Source: an uncultured Alphaproteobacteria bacterium (GTDB lineage Bacteria; Pseudomonadota; Alphaproteobacteria; RF32; CAG-239). Taken from it: 64,000 bases of DNA. Below, in pieces: positions 38,002-47,108 of the stretch; position 1 is the first letter of the stretch, and the number at the start of each line of letters is the position of its first letter. The notes under the pieces are model-generated. The model was not told where the DNA came from and made no database searches. It saw only the letters and a list, made by a program, of their open reading frames with translations. Made by a program: the position numbers and the translations under genes. Location: NCBI GenBank assembly GCA_944390355.1, contig CALXPT010000003.1, forward strand, positions 24,321-88,320. The letters are read 5' to 3'.

Positions 38002-38628
38002 ATGGCACGCCGTACCAAAGAAGAAGCAGAAGCCACCAAGAAAGCCATCTCCATAGCCACATTGGAAATATTCTGTGAAAAAGGCTATTCACGCACCACA
38101 TTTGATGAAATAGCCAAACGTATAAATTTAACCAAAGGAGCCGTTTATTGGCACTTCAGAAATAAAGCGGATATATTAAGCGAAATAATCCGCAAAACAT
38201 TTGAAATAACCAGAAATATAATAGCCATCAAAGTTCCAAAAATCGATTCTCTGGAACAGCTCAAACAATACATGCATGAAGAACTCAAATTAATAGAAAA
38301 TAATCCCGAATACAGACAGTGCTTATATTTTGTATTTCACCAAATGGAATGGTCGGAAGCCATTTTAAACAAGGTCAGTGCCGATGTAAAAAGTATAACC
38401 GATTTCAACAAAGAGCAAATCAAAAAAGCACTAAAAACAGAACAAGAAAACAAACAAATCAAATCTGAGTTAAATATAGAAGACATAACCGAATGCATAG
38501 ACGGATTGTGGATGAGCATCCTCCGCAACATCGTTATCCCCGGAGCAGATTTTAACGAATTTAAAAGACTTTTAGATATAAGTTTTGAAATAGTGCTAAA
38601 TGGAATTACAACAAAAGGAACAAACTAA
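38002..38628 (+). CDS. TetR/AcrR-family repressor
   Basis: 208 residues. The N-terminal HTH has SIATLEIFCEKGYSRTTFDEIAKRINLTKGAVYWHFRNKADIL in overlapping parts, with the usual KGAVYWHF recognition helix. The ligand-binding domain is all-helical, as in AcrR and TtgR. It lies directly upstream of the RND adaptor, whose ATG comes one base after its stop, and downstream of an AcrR-box-like operator. It most likely represses itself and the pump and is released by pump substrates. Confidence 0.92.
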   Translation: MARRTKEEAEATKKAISIATLEIFCEKGYSRTTFDEIAKRINLTKGAVYWHFRNKADILSEIIRKTFEITRNIIAIKVPKIDSLEQLKQYMHEELKLIENNPEYRQCLYFVFHQMEWSEAILNKVSADVKSITDFNKEQIKKALKTEQENKQIKSELNIEDITECIDGLWMSILRNIVIPGADFNEFKRLLDISFEIVLNGITTKGTN

Positions 38629-38629
38629 A

Positions 38630-40042
38630 ATGAAAGTAGGAAAACCAAGTAATCGCAAAATATTAAAACAAACCATTTTATTATTAGCCTGCGTTGGAGC
38701 CGGCTGGTATATAAAAGGCAAAGTAACACCAACCTCAATGCTGGGTATGGGCGGTTCACAAGAAGTCTATGTTTTAACCCAAGGATTAAAAGAGCAGGAT
38801 ATAACCCAAAAACAAAGCTACATCGGTCATGTTGAAGCAATAAAAAGTGTTAATATCGTCCCGCAGGTAAGCGGCTATGTAGAAAAAGTCTTGTTTAAAG
38901 AAGGCTCTCACGTTGAGGCCGGAGATATATTGTTCATAATAGAACAAAAAAGATATATAGCAAACGTAGAATTAAGAAAAGCGGAATTGCAAAGTGCCCA
39001 AGCAAACCTGGTCAGAGCAGAGAGAGATTTCAAACGCCAATCACAATTATCGAAACAAAACTATGCCTCAAAAGCAACATTCGATTCGGCAGAAAGCACT
39101 TATATTCAGGCTAAAGCAGCGGTAGCACAAGCACAGGCGAACTTAGATTTAGCCGAAATAGATTTGGCATATACGGAAATCAAAGCCCCGATAAGCGGTC
39201 GTATAGGTAAAGCACAGGTAACCGAAGGCAACTATGTAAACTCAAGCCAAAACTTAGCACGCATAGTCCAAACCGACCCGATTCGCGTAGTATTTTCGGT
39301 CTCGGATAAAGAATTTTTGAACTCCCGTTTATATAATCAACAAAACGGAGCCGAACAAATCAAAAGCGAAATAGTGCTTCCGAACGGCAGAAGAATTGAA
39401 CACGAATTCAAATCACACTTTTCAGACAATGAAATCAATTCAGACACGGCCACAATTGCCATTTACGCCGAATACGGCAACCAAGATGAATTGCTCATCC
39501 CCGGAAACTATGTGCAAGTGCGTATCGGTGCCAAAGAAACGAATATGGAATTATTAGTACCGCAATCAGCCATAGCTCAAGACGAGCACGGCAATTATGT
39601 AATGGTCGTAAACAACGGAATTGCAGAGCAACGGCGCATAACCTTAGGCACCACCATCGGCACGGAACAAATCGTAAAATCAGGATTAACCAAAGATGAT
39701 AAAGTTATCATCCAAGGCCTGCAAAAAGTAAGCAACGGCTCAAAGGTCAAAGCACAGATTGTAACGCAAGAAGACAGCCTTGAAGTCGCAGCCGACAAAG
39801 CCGCAGGAAAAACAACCGATACAACGGCACCTGTTGTCAAAGAAAGAACAATAGCTCCCGCCATAAAAGCGGAAAACATAGATATCAATTCTCCGAACAT
39901 GGTCAATGCAACCGCAACGGAGGAAGAAGAAGAAATCATTATAGATTCGCAAGAAATCAGTTCTGCCATAACCGCTGAAGAATCAAAGAGCGATTCGGAA
40001 GAGACCGAAGCAGAAGATACAAACGAAAACGAAGGAGAATAA
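38630..40042 (+). CDS. RND efflux periplasmic adaptor (membrane fusion protein)
   Basis: About 470 residues. A lipoprotein-type signal ends in LLAC (Cys21), so it may be lipid-anchored in the inner membrane. The barrel-sandwich hybrid parts are SVNIVPQVSGYVEKVLFKEG and YTEIKAPISGRIGKAQV, with an alpha hairpin rich in Ala and Gln between them. The beta-barrel and membrane-proximal domains follow. The last 60 or so residues are a Glu/Ser/Thr-rich tail (TEEEEEIIIDSQEISS) that is not usual in AcrA. It links the pump to an outer-membrane channel; no TolC-like gene is nearby. Confidence 0.93.
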   Translation: MKVGKPSNRKILKQTILLLACVGAGWYIKGKVTPTSMLGMGGSQEVYVLTQGLKEQDITQKQSYIGHVEAIKSVNIVPQVSGYVEKVLFKEGSHVEAGDILFIIEQKRYIANVELRKAELQSAQANLVRAERDFKRQSQLSKQNYASKATFDSAESTYIQAKAAVAQAQANLDLAEIDLAYTEIKAPISGRIGKAQVTEGNYVNSSQNLARIVQTDPIRVVFSVSDKEFLNSRLYNQQNGAEQIKSEIVLPNGRRIEHEFKSHFSDNEINSDTATIAIYAEYGNQDELLIPGNYVQVRIGAKETNMELLVPQSAIAQDEHGNYVMVVNNGIAEQRRITLGTTIGTEQIVKSGLTKDDKVIIQGLQKVSNGSKVKAQIVTQEDSLEVAADKAAGKTTDTTAPVVKERTIAPAIKAENIDINSPNMVNATATEEEEEIIIDSQEISSAITAEESKSDSEETEAEDTNENEGE

Positions 40043-40048
40043 CGCAAA

Positions 40049-43000
40049 ATGTTTTCACGCATATTTATCGAACGCCCGCGTTTTGCGATGGTAATCTCCA
40101 TCGTTTTGACATTAGCAGGCTTAATTTCCGTATTTTCATTGCCGATTTCACTTTATCCGGAGATTACACCGCCGATGGTAACGGTATCGGCAAACTACCC
40201 CGGAGCAAGTGCCGAGGTTTTGGCCAAAACGGTCGGTATACCGATTGAACAGGAAGTCAACGGTGTAGAAGATATGTTGTATATGGATTCATCATCTTCA
40301 AATGATGGCTCATATTCATTATCAGTATCCTTCAAAGTCGGAACCGATCCTGACATGGCACAAGTAAAAGTACAAAACCGCGTATCACAAGCGACCCCGA
40401 AATTGCCGTCGGAAGTTCAAAGACAAGGTATCAGCGTAACCCGCCGCTCTTCGGATATTTTAGGCTTTTTCACGGCACGTTCGCCGAAAGGTACGCATGA
40501 CACAAAGTTCATCAGTAACTATGTCCAAAACAACATCAAAGACAACCTGTCTCGTATAAATGGTGTCGGAGAAGTTAGCGTACACGCACCGGCATTAAGT
40601 ATGAGAGTATGGTTAGATGCCAACAAATTAAGCGCATTGAATTTGCCGGTTTCAAGTGTAATTTCGGCAATTGAAGGACAAAACTACCAACCCTCATTAG
40701 GAAGCATAGGCGCGATGCCCGGCGACGGTACGCAACAAATGGTTTATACGCTAAAGACTCAAGGACGATTAAATGAAGCGGAAGATTTCCAAAACATCAT
40801 CGTCCGCACGGCACAAGACGGAGGCTTGGTCAAATTAAAAGATATTGCCAAAGTCGAAATCGGCACCGAGACCTATAGCGTTGAATCAAGTCTTGATGGT
40901 TCTCCCTCGGTTTCAATTGCCCTAAACCTGTCATCGGGAGCAAATGCCCTTGATACGATGAAGTTAGTCAAAGCCGAATTGGAGCGTTTATCCAAAATGT
41001 ATCCGGAGGACTTTGAAATCGGTATCACATATGATGCTACCAAATACATTTCCGCTTCTGTGGAAGAAGTTATCTTCACCTTGGTTTTGACATTTGCGTT
41101 AGTTATTGCAGTTTGTTATATTTTCTTACAAGACTGGCGTTCCACATTAATTCCAAGCTTGACGATTCCGGTATCATTGTTTGCCACTTTTGCCGTCATG
41201 CTGGCATTGGATTATAGTATCAATATGCTGACATTATTCGGCTTGGTATTAGCCATCGGTTTGGTAGTTGATGATGCCATCGTGGTGGTTGAGCGTGTAT
41301 TGTATTTAATGCAGACCGAAGGATTATCTCCGAAAGAAGCCACTATAAAAGCCATGGAACAAGTTTCAAGTGCAATTATAGCCACTACGTTAGTGTTATT
41401 GGCAATTTTCGTACCGGTTGGATTTTTGGGAGGAATAACCGGAAAGATTTACCAACAATTCGCCATAACAATTTCCACCTCGGTAGCATTTTCAGCTCTA
41501 AATGCCTTGACCTTATCGCCGGCATTATGTGCCACATTGCTCCGTCCGTTGAAAGAAGTAACCTCCGGACCGCTGCACATATTCAATACGATTTTAAATC
41601 GAACACGTAACCGCTATATATCAATTATAGCAATAATCGCAAGGAAAGTCAGCGTAATAGCCTTATTGTTGGGACTTTTGATTGCCGGCAATTTAGCATT
41701 TTTGAAAATGAGCCAAACCTCTTTCATTCCGAATGAAGACCAAGGCGTAATTTTGGTCAACTACCAATTGCCTGAAGGAGCAACGCTGGAAAGAACACGC
41801 AAAGTCATGCAACAAATCTACCCAAGCTTAAAAGAAGAAGATGGTGTAGATCATGTTATGAGCATTGTGGGGTTCTCATTAATCGGCGGTTCGGGAGAAA
41901 ATGTCGGTTTCTCAATCATCACACTAAAACCGTGGAATGAACGTAACAGCGATGAATTATATTCAACCAACATCTTAAATCGAATAAAAGCCAAGATAGC
42001 GAATACACCGGATGCCGAAATAAACTTATTTGAATTTCCGGCCATCCCCGGATTAGGCACGACCGGCGGTATGGACTATCGTTTACAATCAATAGATTCA
42101 ACGGATTCCAATGAATTATATACCGCAATGCAAGGTTTCTTGGGCTTGTTGAACACCTCACCGGCAATATCTTATGCATTTTCGACATTTACGGCCCAAA
42201 CACCGCATATCAATATCGAAATAGAAAAAGAAAAAGCCGAAAGTATGGGAATTTCGATTGGCGATATCTATAGCATATTGCAAAATTATCTTGGTTCGAC
42301 ATACGTCAACGATGTAAATTTCGGTACGCAGGTAAACAAGGTGATTATACAGTCAGATTGGCCGTATCGAAAAGACACGGATTCGATTAAAAATCTCTAT
42401 GTTCAAAACAAGAACGGCGACATGGTACCGCTCGGCACAGTCTTAAAATTAACCAAAGTATTGGCACCGAGCACGGTTGAACGTTACAACCAATATCCTG
42501 CCGCCACGATTACGGCAGTTCAAAACACGGCACTAAGTACCGGAGAAGCTATGACAGAAGTAGAAGAACTGTCCGAAAAATTGCCCAAAGGCTACAGCTT
42601 TGAATGGTCGGGAATGAGTTATCAAGAACGCAGTACGCAAGGCCAAATCGGCTACTTGATAGCACTTGCCATCACATTTGGCTACCTCTTTTTGGTTGCA
42701 CAATATGAGAGCTGGGCAATGCCATTGCCGGTGTTAACCTCGGTTACGGTTGCCATGTTAGGAGCAATGGCAGGCTTGTTCATCACCGGATTGTCATTGA
42801 GTATTTACGCCCAGCTAGGCTTAATATTGCTCGTCGGTCTGGCAAGCAAAAACGCCATTTTGATTGTCGAGTTTTCCAAAGAAGAAAGGGAAAGAGGAGC
42901 CTCAATCATCAAAGCTGCAACAACCGGAACCAAAGAAAGATTCCGTGCTGTTTTAATGACGGCCTTCACCTTTATTTTGGGTGTATTTCCGATGATAGTT

Positions 43001-43177
43001 GCGACCGGAGCCGGAGCCTCAAGCCGTATAGCCATCGGCGTACCGGTCTTTTACGGCATGTTGCTGGGAACGGCCTTAGGCTTAATTGTCATTCCGCTGT
43101 TGTACGTTTTGTTTGAAACGATGAGAGAAACAGTATCAACACGCAAACACCGTAAAAACAAACAAGCGGCGGAATAA
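40049..43177 (+). CDS. RND multidrug efflux permease (AcrB/HAE1 type)
   Basis: 1042 residues, full length, twelve membrane helices with two large periplasmic loops. The start [20 protein letters not shown] and the segment [24 protein letters not shown] are typical of HAE1 pumps. The proton-relay Asp pair lies in [16 protein letters not shown]. Six bases after the adaptor gene. Uses the proton gradient to expel amphiphilic compounds. It ends the TetR-adaptor-pump operon with a terminator. Confidence 0.96.
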   Translation: MFSRIFIERPRFAMVISIVLTLAGLISVFSLPISLYPEITPPMVTVSANYPGASAEVLAKTVGIPIEQEVNGVEDMLYMDSSSSNDGSYSLSVSFKVGTDPDMAQVKVQNRVSQATPKLPSEVQRQGISVTRRSSDILGFFTARSPKGTHDTKFISNYVQNNIKDNLSRINGVGEVSVHAPALSMRVWLDANKLSALNLPVSSVISAIEGQNYQPSLGSIGAMPGDGTQQMVYTLKTQGRLNEAEDFQNIIVRTAQDGGLVKLKDIAKVEIGTETYSVESSLDGSPSVSIALNLSSGANALDTMKLVKAELERLSKMYPEDFEIGITYDATKYISASVEEVIFTLVLTFALVIAVCYIFLQDWRSTLIPSLTIPVSLFATFAVMLALDYSINMLTLFGLVLAIGLVVDDAIVVVERVLYLMQTEGLSPKEATIKAMEQVSSAIIATTLVLLAIFVPVGFLGGITGKIYQQFAITISTSVAFSALNALTLSPALCATLLRPLKEVTSGPLHIFNTILNRTRNRYISIIAIIARKVSVIALLLGLLIAGNLAFLKMSQTSFIPNEDQGVILVNYQLPEGATLERTRKVMQQIYPSLKEEDGVDHVMSIVGFSLIGGSGENVGFSIITLKPWNERNSDELYSTNILNRIKAKIANTPDAEINLFEFPAIPGLGTTGGMDYRLQSIDSTDSNELYTAMQGFLGLLNTSPAISYAFSTFTAQTPHINIEIEKEKAESMGISIGDIYSILQNYLGSTYVNDVNFGTQVNKVIIQSDWPYRKDTDSIKNLYVQNKNGDMVPLGTVLKLTKVLAPSTVERYNQYPAATITAVQNTALSTGEAMTEVEELSEKLPKGYSFEWSGMSYQERSTQGQIGYLIALAITFGYLFLVAQYESWAMPLPVLTSVTVAMLGAMAGLFITGLSLSIYAQLGLILLVGLASKNAILIVEFSKEERERGASIIKAATTGTKERFRAVLMTAFTFILGVFPMIVATGAGASSRIAIGVPVFYGMLLGTALGLIVIPLLYVLFETMRETVSTRKHRKNKQAAE

Positions 43178-43187
43178 GCCGAAACCC

Positions 43188-43225
43188 AAAAGCAAAAGCC
43201 CTGAGATTTCAGGGCTTTTGCTTTT
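43188..43225 (+). terminator. Terminator of the RND operon
   Basis: AAAAGCAAAAGCCCTGA / TCAGGGCTTTTGCTTTT perfect stem with a GATT loop. Confidence 0.92.
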
Positions 43226-43277
43226 ATGAAAATTTAATTTTTTTTCCATAAAATAATAAACAGGAAAGGAATAGCAA

Positions 43278-43832
43278 ATGGAAAAAATATTCAAAGCCAT
43301 AGCATTTGCACAAAAGGCACATCAAGGCCAGTACCGCAAAGGAACAAAGCTGCCATATATCGTACACCCGCTGGGCGTAATGGAAATTTTGAGTCGATAC
43401 CAAGCATCTGAAGATTTAATGATAGCCGGTATATTGCATGACACATTGGAAGACACATCAACCACCGCCGAAGAAATAGAAAAACGCTTTGGAAAACGGA
43501 TAAAAGAGCTGGTTATAGCCGCCACGGAACCGGAACACGATGCCCCATGGGAACAAAGAAAACAACATACCATAAATTTCATAAAAGATATGGAAGATGA
43601 AGAAATTCTGCTGTTAAGCTGCGCCGATAAATTGCATAACTTAAACTCGATGATAGAAGATTACAAACACATCGGAGAAGAGTTGTGGAAACGTTTCAAA
43701 CGAGGCAAAGAAAAACAATGCTGGTATTACACATCTTTGGCTCAAGCCTACGAAAGCCATCACCACCCCCACCCGATATTCAAAGAATACACGAACAAGG
43801 TTCGTAAATTTTTCAGAAATAAAAAAGATTGA
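43278..43832 (+). CDS. HD-domain hydrolase, RelA/SpoT-hydrolase-like
   Basis: 184 residues. It begins AIAFAQKAHQGQYRKGTKLPYIVHPLGV, then AGILHDTLEDT with the HDxxED motif, and CADKLHNLNSM. These are the metal and substrate motifs of the ppGpp-hydrolase domain of SpoT and of small alarmone hydrolases. No synthetase, TGS or ACT domain is present. It could hydrolyse (p)ppGpp or another nucleotide; the substrate is inferred from motif likeness. AGGAAAGG lies upstream of the ATG. Confidence 0.8.
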   Translation: MEKIFKAIAFAQKAHQGQYRKGTKLPYIVHPLGVMEILSRYQASEDLMIAGILHDTLEDTSTTAEEIEKRFGKRIKELVIAATEPEHDAPWEQRKQHTINFIKDMEDEEILLLSCADKLHNLNSMIEDYKHIGEELWKRFKRGKEKQCWYYTSLAQAYESHHHPHPIFKEYTNKVRKFFRNKKD

Positions 43833-43897
43833 CAAAATAAGAAATTGTGATAAAAAAGACCGAAAACCCTATTATTAATTTTTTAATTTATACTATT

Positions 43898-44434
43898 ATG
43901 AAAAAGAAAGAAGCAATATCCGCCATTGACCGGATAATGAAAGACAACGGATTAACGAGGGAAGAACTTATTGCGTATTGGGCTCAAGCACAAGAACAGG
44001 AAACAGTACCCCAAAACGACCAAGAGAAATACCCGTTTGAAGTCATCTTCACGGATGGCAGTCGGGCATGGAAACCGCAAAAAGGCAAAACCCCATGGGG
44101 TGTTATTTTTAGATGCCAAGCAATCTGCCTAAAAAACGCGCCCGAACTTCTAACATGGGAAGAAGCCGTAGCATATTGCAAAGAAATAACACTGAGAGGA
44201 AAAGTATGCAACGCCGGCTCACCCGAATTATGGATACAAATTTTATCCAAAGAAGCCGAGTTGAACGAATTCATCAAGCAACTTGGCGGAGATGAGCTGA
44301 AAGGACACATCTGGACAGCCAAAGAAGAAGACAGATGCTGGGCCAACTTTGCAACTTTTCCGCCAAAGTGCCAGAGTCTCACGGCCTACTTCAAGAGTAC
44401 GAAGCTGAATGCGCGGCCGATTTTGCCTCTTTAA
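43898..44434 (+). CDS. DUF1566-like protein without signal peptide
   Basis: About 178 residues from ATG 43898. The N-terminus is helical (KKKEAISAIDRIMKDNGLTREEL). The C-terminal domain has LLTWEEAVAYCKEI, GSPELWIQIL, HIWTAKEEDRCWANFAT and a terminal LNARPILPL, resembling the DUF1566-like fragment at 685. It lacks a secretion signal, unlike most of that family. No Shine-Dalgarno sequence precedes either the ATG or an upstream GTG (43847). A TATACT lies six bases before the ATG, so a leaderless transcript is possible. Confidence 0.6.
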   Translation: MKKKEAISAIDRIMKDNGLTREELIAYWAQAQEQETVPQNDQEKYPFEVIFTDGSRAWKPQKGKTPWGVIFRCQAICLKNAPELLTWEEAVAYCKEITLRGKVCNAGSPELWIQILSKEAELNEFIKQLGGDELKGHIWTAKEEDRCWANFATFPPKCQSLTAYFKSTKLNARPILPL

Positions 44435-44446
44435 TCATTAACGAAA

Positions 44447-44474
44447 CAGCACCCATAAAGGGTGCTGATTTTTT
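44447..44474 (+). terminator. Terminator of the 43898 gene
   Basis: CAGCACCC / GGGTGCTG with an ATAAA loop, then ATTTTTT. Confidence 0.9.
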
Positions 44475-44623
44475 AATACCGCGATAAAAAACAAACAAAA
44501 TGAGGGGGGCGACAACAACCGATAAAAAGAACTTAAAAGCCCCAAAAGTAAATAGGATTTTTATCTTTCCTTTAAAAATATTTTATAACCAAAATAAGAA
44601 AAATTGTAAAGAAGTGCTAAGCA

Positions 44624-44654
44624 AAAACAACCGTTGCTCCGGTTGTTTTTGTCT
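44624..44654. other. Symmetric hairpin, possible bidirectional terminator
   Basis: CAAAAACAACC / GGTTGTTTTTG, 11 bp, loop GTTGCTCC. T-rich on both strands. It lies in the 44475-44767 gap, where I see no convincing gene. A second short hairpin GGCAG / CTGCC is near 44684. Confidence 0.45.
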
Positions 44655-44767
44655 GCAAACTCTTTGGAACATCTTGTTGAGCTTGGCAGTGAAAGCTGCC
44701 GCAGCAAAACTAGATGCCTAAGGTACATAGTAACATGAATGATTCGCAAAATCTGTATTAGATGACC

Positions 44768-44908
44768 ATTATACAAACTTTGTAAAAGTTTGGAGAACGA
44801 GGCAAATAATAAGATTTTAGGGCGACGACACCGGAGCGTACAAACTAGTACGTGAGGATGGCGGAGACCCGCGAAATCTGTATGAGTTGCCCGTTATACA
44901 AACTTTTA
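44768..44908. repeat. Palindromic intergenic element, copy 1
   Basis: 141 bp bounded by the direct repeats TTATACAAACTTT (44769) and GTTATACAAACTTTTA (44893). Near the left end is AAAAGTTTGGAGAAC. The apex AGCGTAC...TAGTACGTGA forms a stem CGTAC/GTACG. The arms between are partly complementary (for example GGCAA with TTGCC, AGATTT with AAATCT). Copy 2 lies at 45437-45580. Confidence 0.75.
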
Positions 44909-44909
44909 G

Positions 44910-44939
44910 TTGACAAACAGCCACATTTATTCTTATACT
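44910..44939 (+). promoter_or_regulatory. Strong promoter of the structured RNA
   Basis: TTGACA (44910-44915), 18-bp spacer, TATACT (44934-44939). It begins two bases after repeat copy 1. Expected start near 44946, at the base of the first hairpin. Confidence 0.75.
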
Positions 44940-44945
44940 TCTCCT

Positions 44946-45101
44946 GTCGGTTAGAGGTAACCGACGGTGCCTAAACAACACCTTCATGCCAATAAATCCT
45001 CCGCTGGAAAAGGCGGAGTGCCGGTAATATATTGAATAACGGCGACTGTATGTTGACAGTTGTTTAGCTCCGCCTGCCTAATTTAAAGGCAGGTGTTTTT
45101 A
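44946..45101 (+). ncRNA. Structured RNA or leader of about 155 nt, family not recognised
   Basis: The 5' hairpin is GTCGGTTA / TAACCGAC with a GAGG loop. A 9-bp closing stem pairs CTAAACAAC (44971-44979) with GTTGTTTAG (45059-45067). Inside it are the hairpins CTCCGC/GCGGAG (44999-45018), GCCG/CGGC (45020-45043) and ACTGT/ACAGT. It ends in a terminator stem CGCCTGCC / GGCAGGTG (45071-45095, one G-U pair) and TTTTT. Two alternative pairings exist. GGCGGAG (45012-45018) fits CTCCGCC (45068-45074) and would disrupt the terminator. GGTG (44966) fits CACC (44978). It could be a free sRNA or a regulated leader of the XRE gene, which starts 26 bases later. No ORF of note lies within it. Confidence 0.65.
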
Positions 45102-45126
45102 TAACTAAAAAAATAAGGAGCTGAAA

Positions 45127-45369
45127 ATGAACCCAACCAAAAATACAACAGACAAACTCTTTTTAATGCGACGCATAATCGGCCTTGAATTACGCTTATT
45201 AAGAACCGAGAAAAAATTAACCCTTTCGGAAGCTGCCCACCAAAGCGGCGTATCAATAAAAAATATTAAATTGATAGAAAGCGGAAAATCTTTTTCATTA
45301 CACAAAGTCGCCATCCTCTCCGCCATATACGAACATGAGCTGCGCTTTGAACTCATCAAAACTTCTTAA
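45127..45369 (+). CDS. Small XRE-family helix-turn-helix protein
   Basis: 80 residues. The HTH runs LRLLRTEKKLTLSEAAHQ with the recognition helix SIKNIKLIESGK, then a short helical tail. No effector domain. AAGGAG lies nine bases before the ATG. It is preceded by the structured RNA and its terminator and followed by its own terminator. No toxin-like partner gene is adjacent, so an antitoxin role is unsupported. The target could be its own promoter or the flanking palindromic elements (inference). Confidence 0.85.
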   Translation: MNPTKNTTDKLFLMRRIIGLELRLLRTEKKLTLSEAAHQSGVSIKNIKLIESGKSFSLHKVAILSAIYEHELRFELIKTS

Positions 45370-45377
45370 ATCAAGAA

Positions 45378-45404
45378 AAGAGATTGCCAAACAATCTCTT
45401 TTTT
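45378..45404 (+). terminator. Terminator of the XRE gene
   Basis: AAGAGATTG / CAATCTCTT with a CCAAA loop, then T's. Confidence 0.88.
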
Positions 45405-45436
45405 ATAAGCCATAAACATTTTCCTATTAGTCGTCC

Positions 45437-45580
45437 GTTATACGAACTTTATAAAAGTTTGGAGAACAGTATAGATAGAGTGATTTCTAGGAGGGCAAAA
45501 AATTTTAGCGTACATAATAGTACGTGAATTTTTTGCCTCTCCGTAAAATTGCTCTAGATATGCTGTTATACGAACTTTTA
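45437..45580. repeat. Palindromic intergenic element, copy 2
   Basis: 144 bp bounded by GTTATACGAACTTT (45437) and GTTATACGAACTTTTA (45565). It shares AAAAGTTTGGAGAAC and the apex AGCGTAC...TAGTACGTGA with copy 1. The arms form a long hairpin: GGCAAAAAATT with AATTTTTTGCC, GGAG with CTCC, and an outer CAGTATA/TATGCTG-like stem with G-U pairs. It lies between the convergent XRE gene and fabZ. Confidence 0.78.
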
Positions 45581-45590
45581 CACGAGCTTT

Positions 45591-46040
45591 TTACTTTACT
45601 ATCATAGCCGTAAACTCAGCCTCACTCACCAGCTTATCATCAACATAGGATTTGCCCTTGAAAACAAAGACTTTACCATGCTCTTTAACTTTTTCGACAT
45701 GCATTTTGAGCTGGTCTCCGGGCTTAACTACTTTGCGGAATTTAACACCATCAATTGACATAAAGAAAACGCCGGCTTTGTTTTGTTTGTAGTCATCCAT
45801 ACCTGATAACACTAAAGCACCGGCAGTTTGCGCCATAGCTTCAATTTGCAAAACACCGGGCATAACCGGATTTCCGGGGAAGTGTCCTTGAAAAAATTCC
45901 TCATTCATCGTCACATTTTTTGTACCAATGCCTTTAACACCGGGCTCTTCCACCTCAAGTCTGTCAACCAACAAAAACGGATAACGGTGCGGCAACATCT
46001 CCATAATATCTTCGATATAATAAATTTTATTTTCTGACAT
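45591..46040 (-). CDS. fabZ: 3-hydroxyacyl-ACP dehydratase FabZ
   Basis: 149 residues, full length. The catalytic His is in LPHRYPFLLVDR and the catalytic Glu in GNPVMPGVLQIEAMAQTAG. It dehydrates 3-hydroxyacyl-ACP in fatty acid elongation. AAGGA lies upstream of the ATG. Last gene of the pyrH-to-fabZ series; lpxA, which usually follows fabZ, is absent. Confidence 0.97.
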   Translation of the reverse strand: MSENKIYYIEDIMEMLPHRYPFLLVDRLEVEEPGVKGIGTKNVTMNEEFFQGHFPGNPVMPGVLQIEAMAQTAGALVLSGMDDYKQNKAGVFFMSIDGVKFRKVVKPGDQLKMHVEKVKEHGKVFVFKGKSYVDDKLVSEAEFTAMIVK

Positions 46041-46073
46041 ACCTAGTTCCTTACATAAAAAACAACAAAAAAA

Positions 46074-47093
46074 CTACAATCCGCGCTTAGCAACTTTTTG
46101 CAAATAAGCCACCTGACGCATAAAATCTTTAAACTTAACGGCCGGATATCCCATCATCACTTCCCCCGGAGCAATATCGCGCATAATTCCGGATTGCGAA
46201 GCGATTTGCGCACCTGAACCGATGTTCAAATGGTCGGCAAAACCGGTCTGCCCGCCGCAAACCACATAATCCCCGAACGTACAACTACCGGCAATTCCGG
46301 TCTGAGAAACCACAATACAATTAGCACCTAATTTGTCATTATGAGCAATTTGCACCAAATTATCAATCTTACACCCATCACCGATAACCGTATCATCCAA
46401 AGCACCGCGGTCGATACAGGTATTCGCACCTACTTCAACATCATTGCCGATAATAACACGCCCCAGCTGAGGGATTCGCTGATGTTTTCCCTCAATCATC
46501 ATAAAACCAAAACCATCTTGCCCAATCCTTGCACCGGAATAAATATAGCAATTATTCCCGATAACGGCATAAGAGATAGAAGCATTTGCCCCGATTTTGC
46601 AGTTATTACCGATTTTACAACTTTGAGCAATAACAACATTAGGCTCAATGATACAATTTTCACCAATAACCGCTTTTTCTCCGATAACAACATTATCGGC
46701 AATATAACTGCCCTGCCCGATAATTGCGGTAGGATGGATTCTAGCGGTTGAAGCAATATCGGAGCGCAACCGAATTTCATCATAAAAAGCTTGGTTAAGT
46801 TTCAAGAAGGCAAGCTTCGGATTCGAAGCGATTAAGATAATAACCCCCTGAGCTACAAAAGGAGCCAGCTCGCGAGTAGTAACGCAAGCCTTAGCCTTAA
46901 TCAACGCCCCCTTTTCTTTAGCCTTTTTATCATAAAAGAAGCAGATATCATTTTCGCCGGCCGACTGCATGGTTGCAATATCGGCAATCATCTCCTGAGA
47001 CTTGCTGGCATCAATAAGCTCTGCCTCGCAAATCTCAGCCACTTGAGCCAAAGGAAACGGCCCTTTATTTTCATAAAACGAGGTATCAACCAT
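46074..47093 (-). CDS. lpxD: UDP-3-O-acylglucosamine N-acyltransferase LpxD
   Basis: About 339 residues. The N-terminal uridine-binding domain is followed by a left-handed beta helix of hexapeptide repeats ([19 protein letters not shown] and similar). The catalytic His lies in [11 protein letters not shown]. Adds the N-linked 3-hydroxyacyl chain in lipid A synthesis. I chose ATG 47093, with GGGAG eight bases upstream. It follows bamA immediately. Confidence 0.95.
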   Translation of the reverse strand: MVDTSFYENKGPFPLAQVAEICEAELIDASKSQEMIADIATMQSAGENDICFFYDKKAKEKGALIKAKACVTTRELAPFVAQGVIILIASNPKLAFLKLNQAFYDEIRLRSDIASTARIHPTAIIGQGSYIADNVVIGEKAVIGENCIIEPNVVIAQSCKIGNNCKIGANASISYAVIGNNCYIYSGARIGQDGFGFMMIEGKHQRIPQLGRVIIGNDVEVGANTCIDRGALDDTVIGDGCKIDNLVQIAHNDKLGANCIVVSQTGIAGSCTFGDYVVCGGQTGFADHLNIGSGAQIASQSGIMRDIAPGEVMMGYPAVKFKDFMRQVAYLQKVAKRGL

Positions 47094-47108
47094 CCAACGC
47101 ACTCCCAA

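Noticed and set aside
44500..44721. Plus-strand 73-codon frame and an overlapping minus-strand frame
   Set aside because: Both cross the symmetric hairpin at 44624-44654, neither has a ribosome site, and their composition is not protein-like.
45127..45369. Toxin-antitoxin system around the XRE gene
   Set aside because: No toxin-sized gene next to it; neighbours are an RNA, terminators and fabZ.
45437..45580. Resemblance of GTTATACGAACTTT to one arm of loxP
   Set aside because: Only one arm-like word matches. The spacing and inverted arrangement of a Cre site are absent, and no Cre-like recombinase is nearby.
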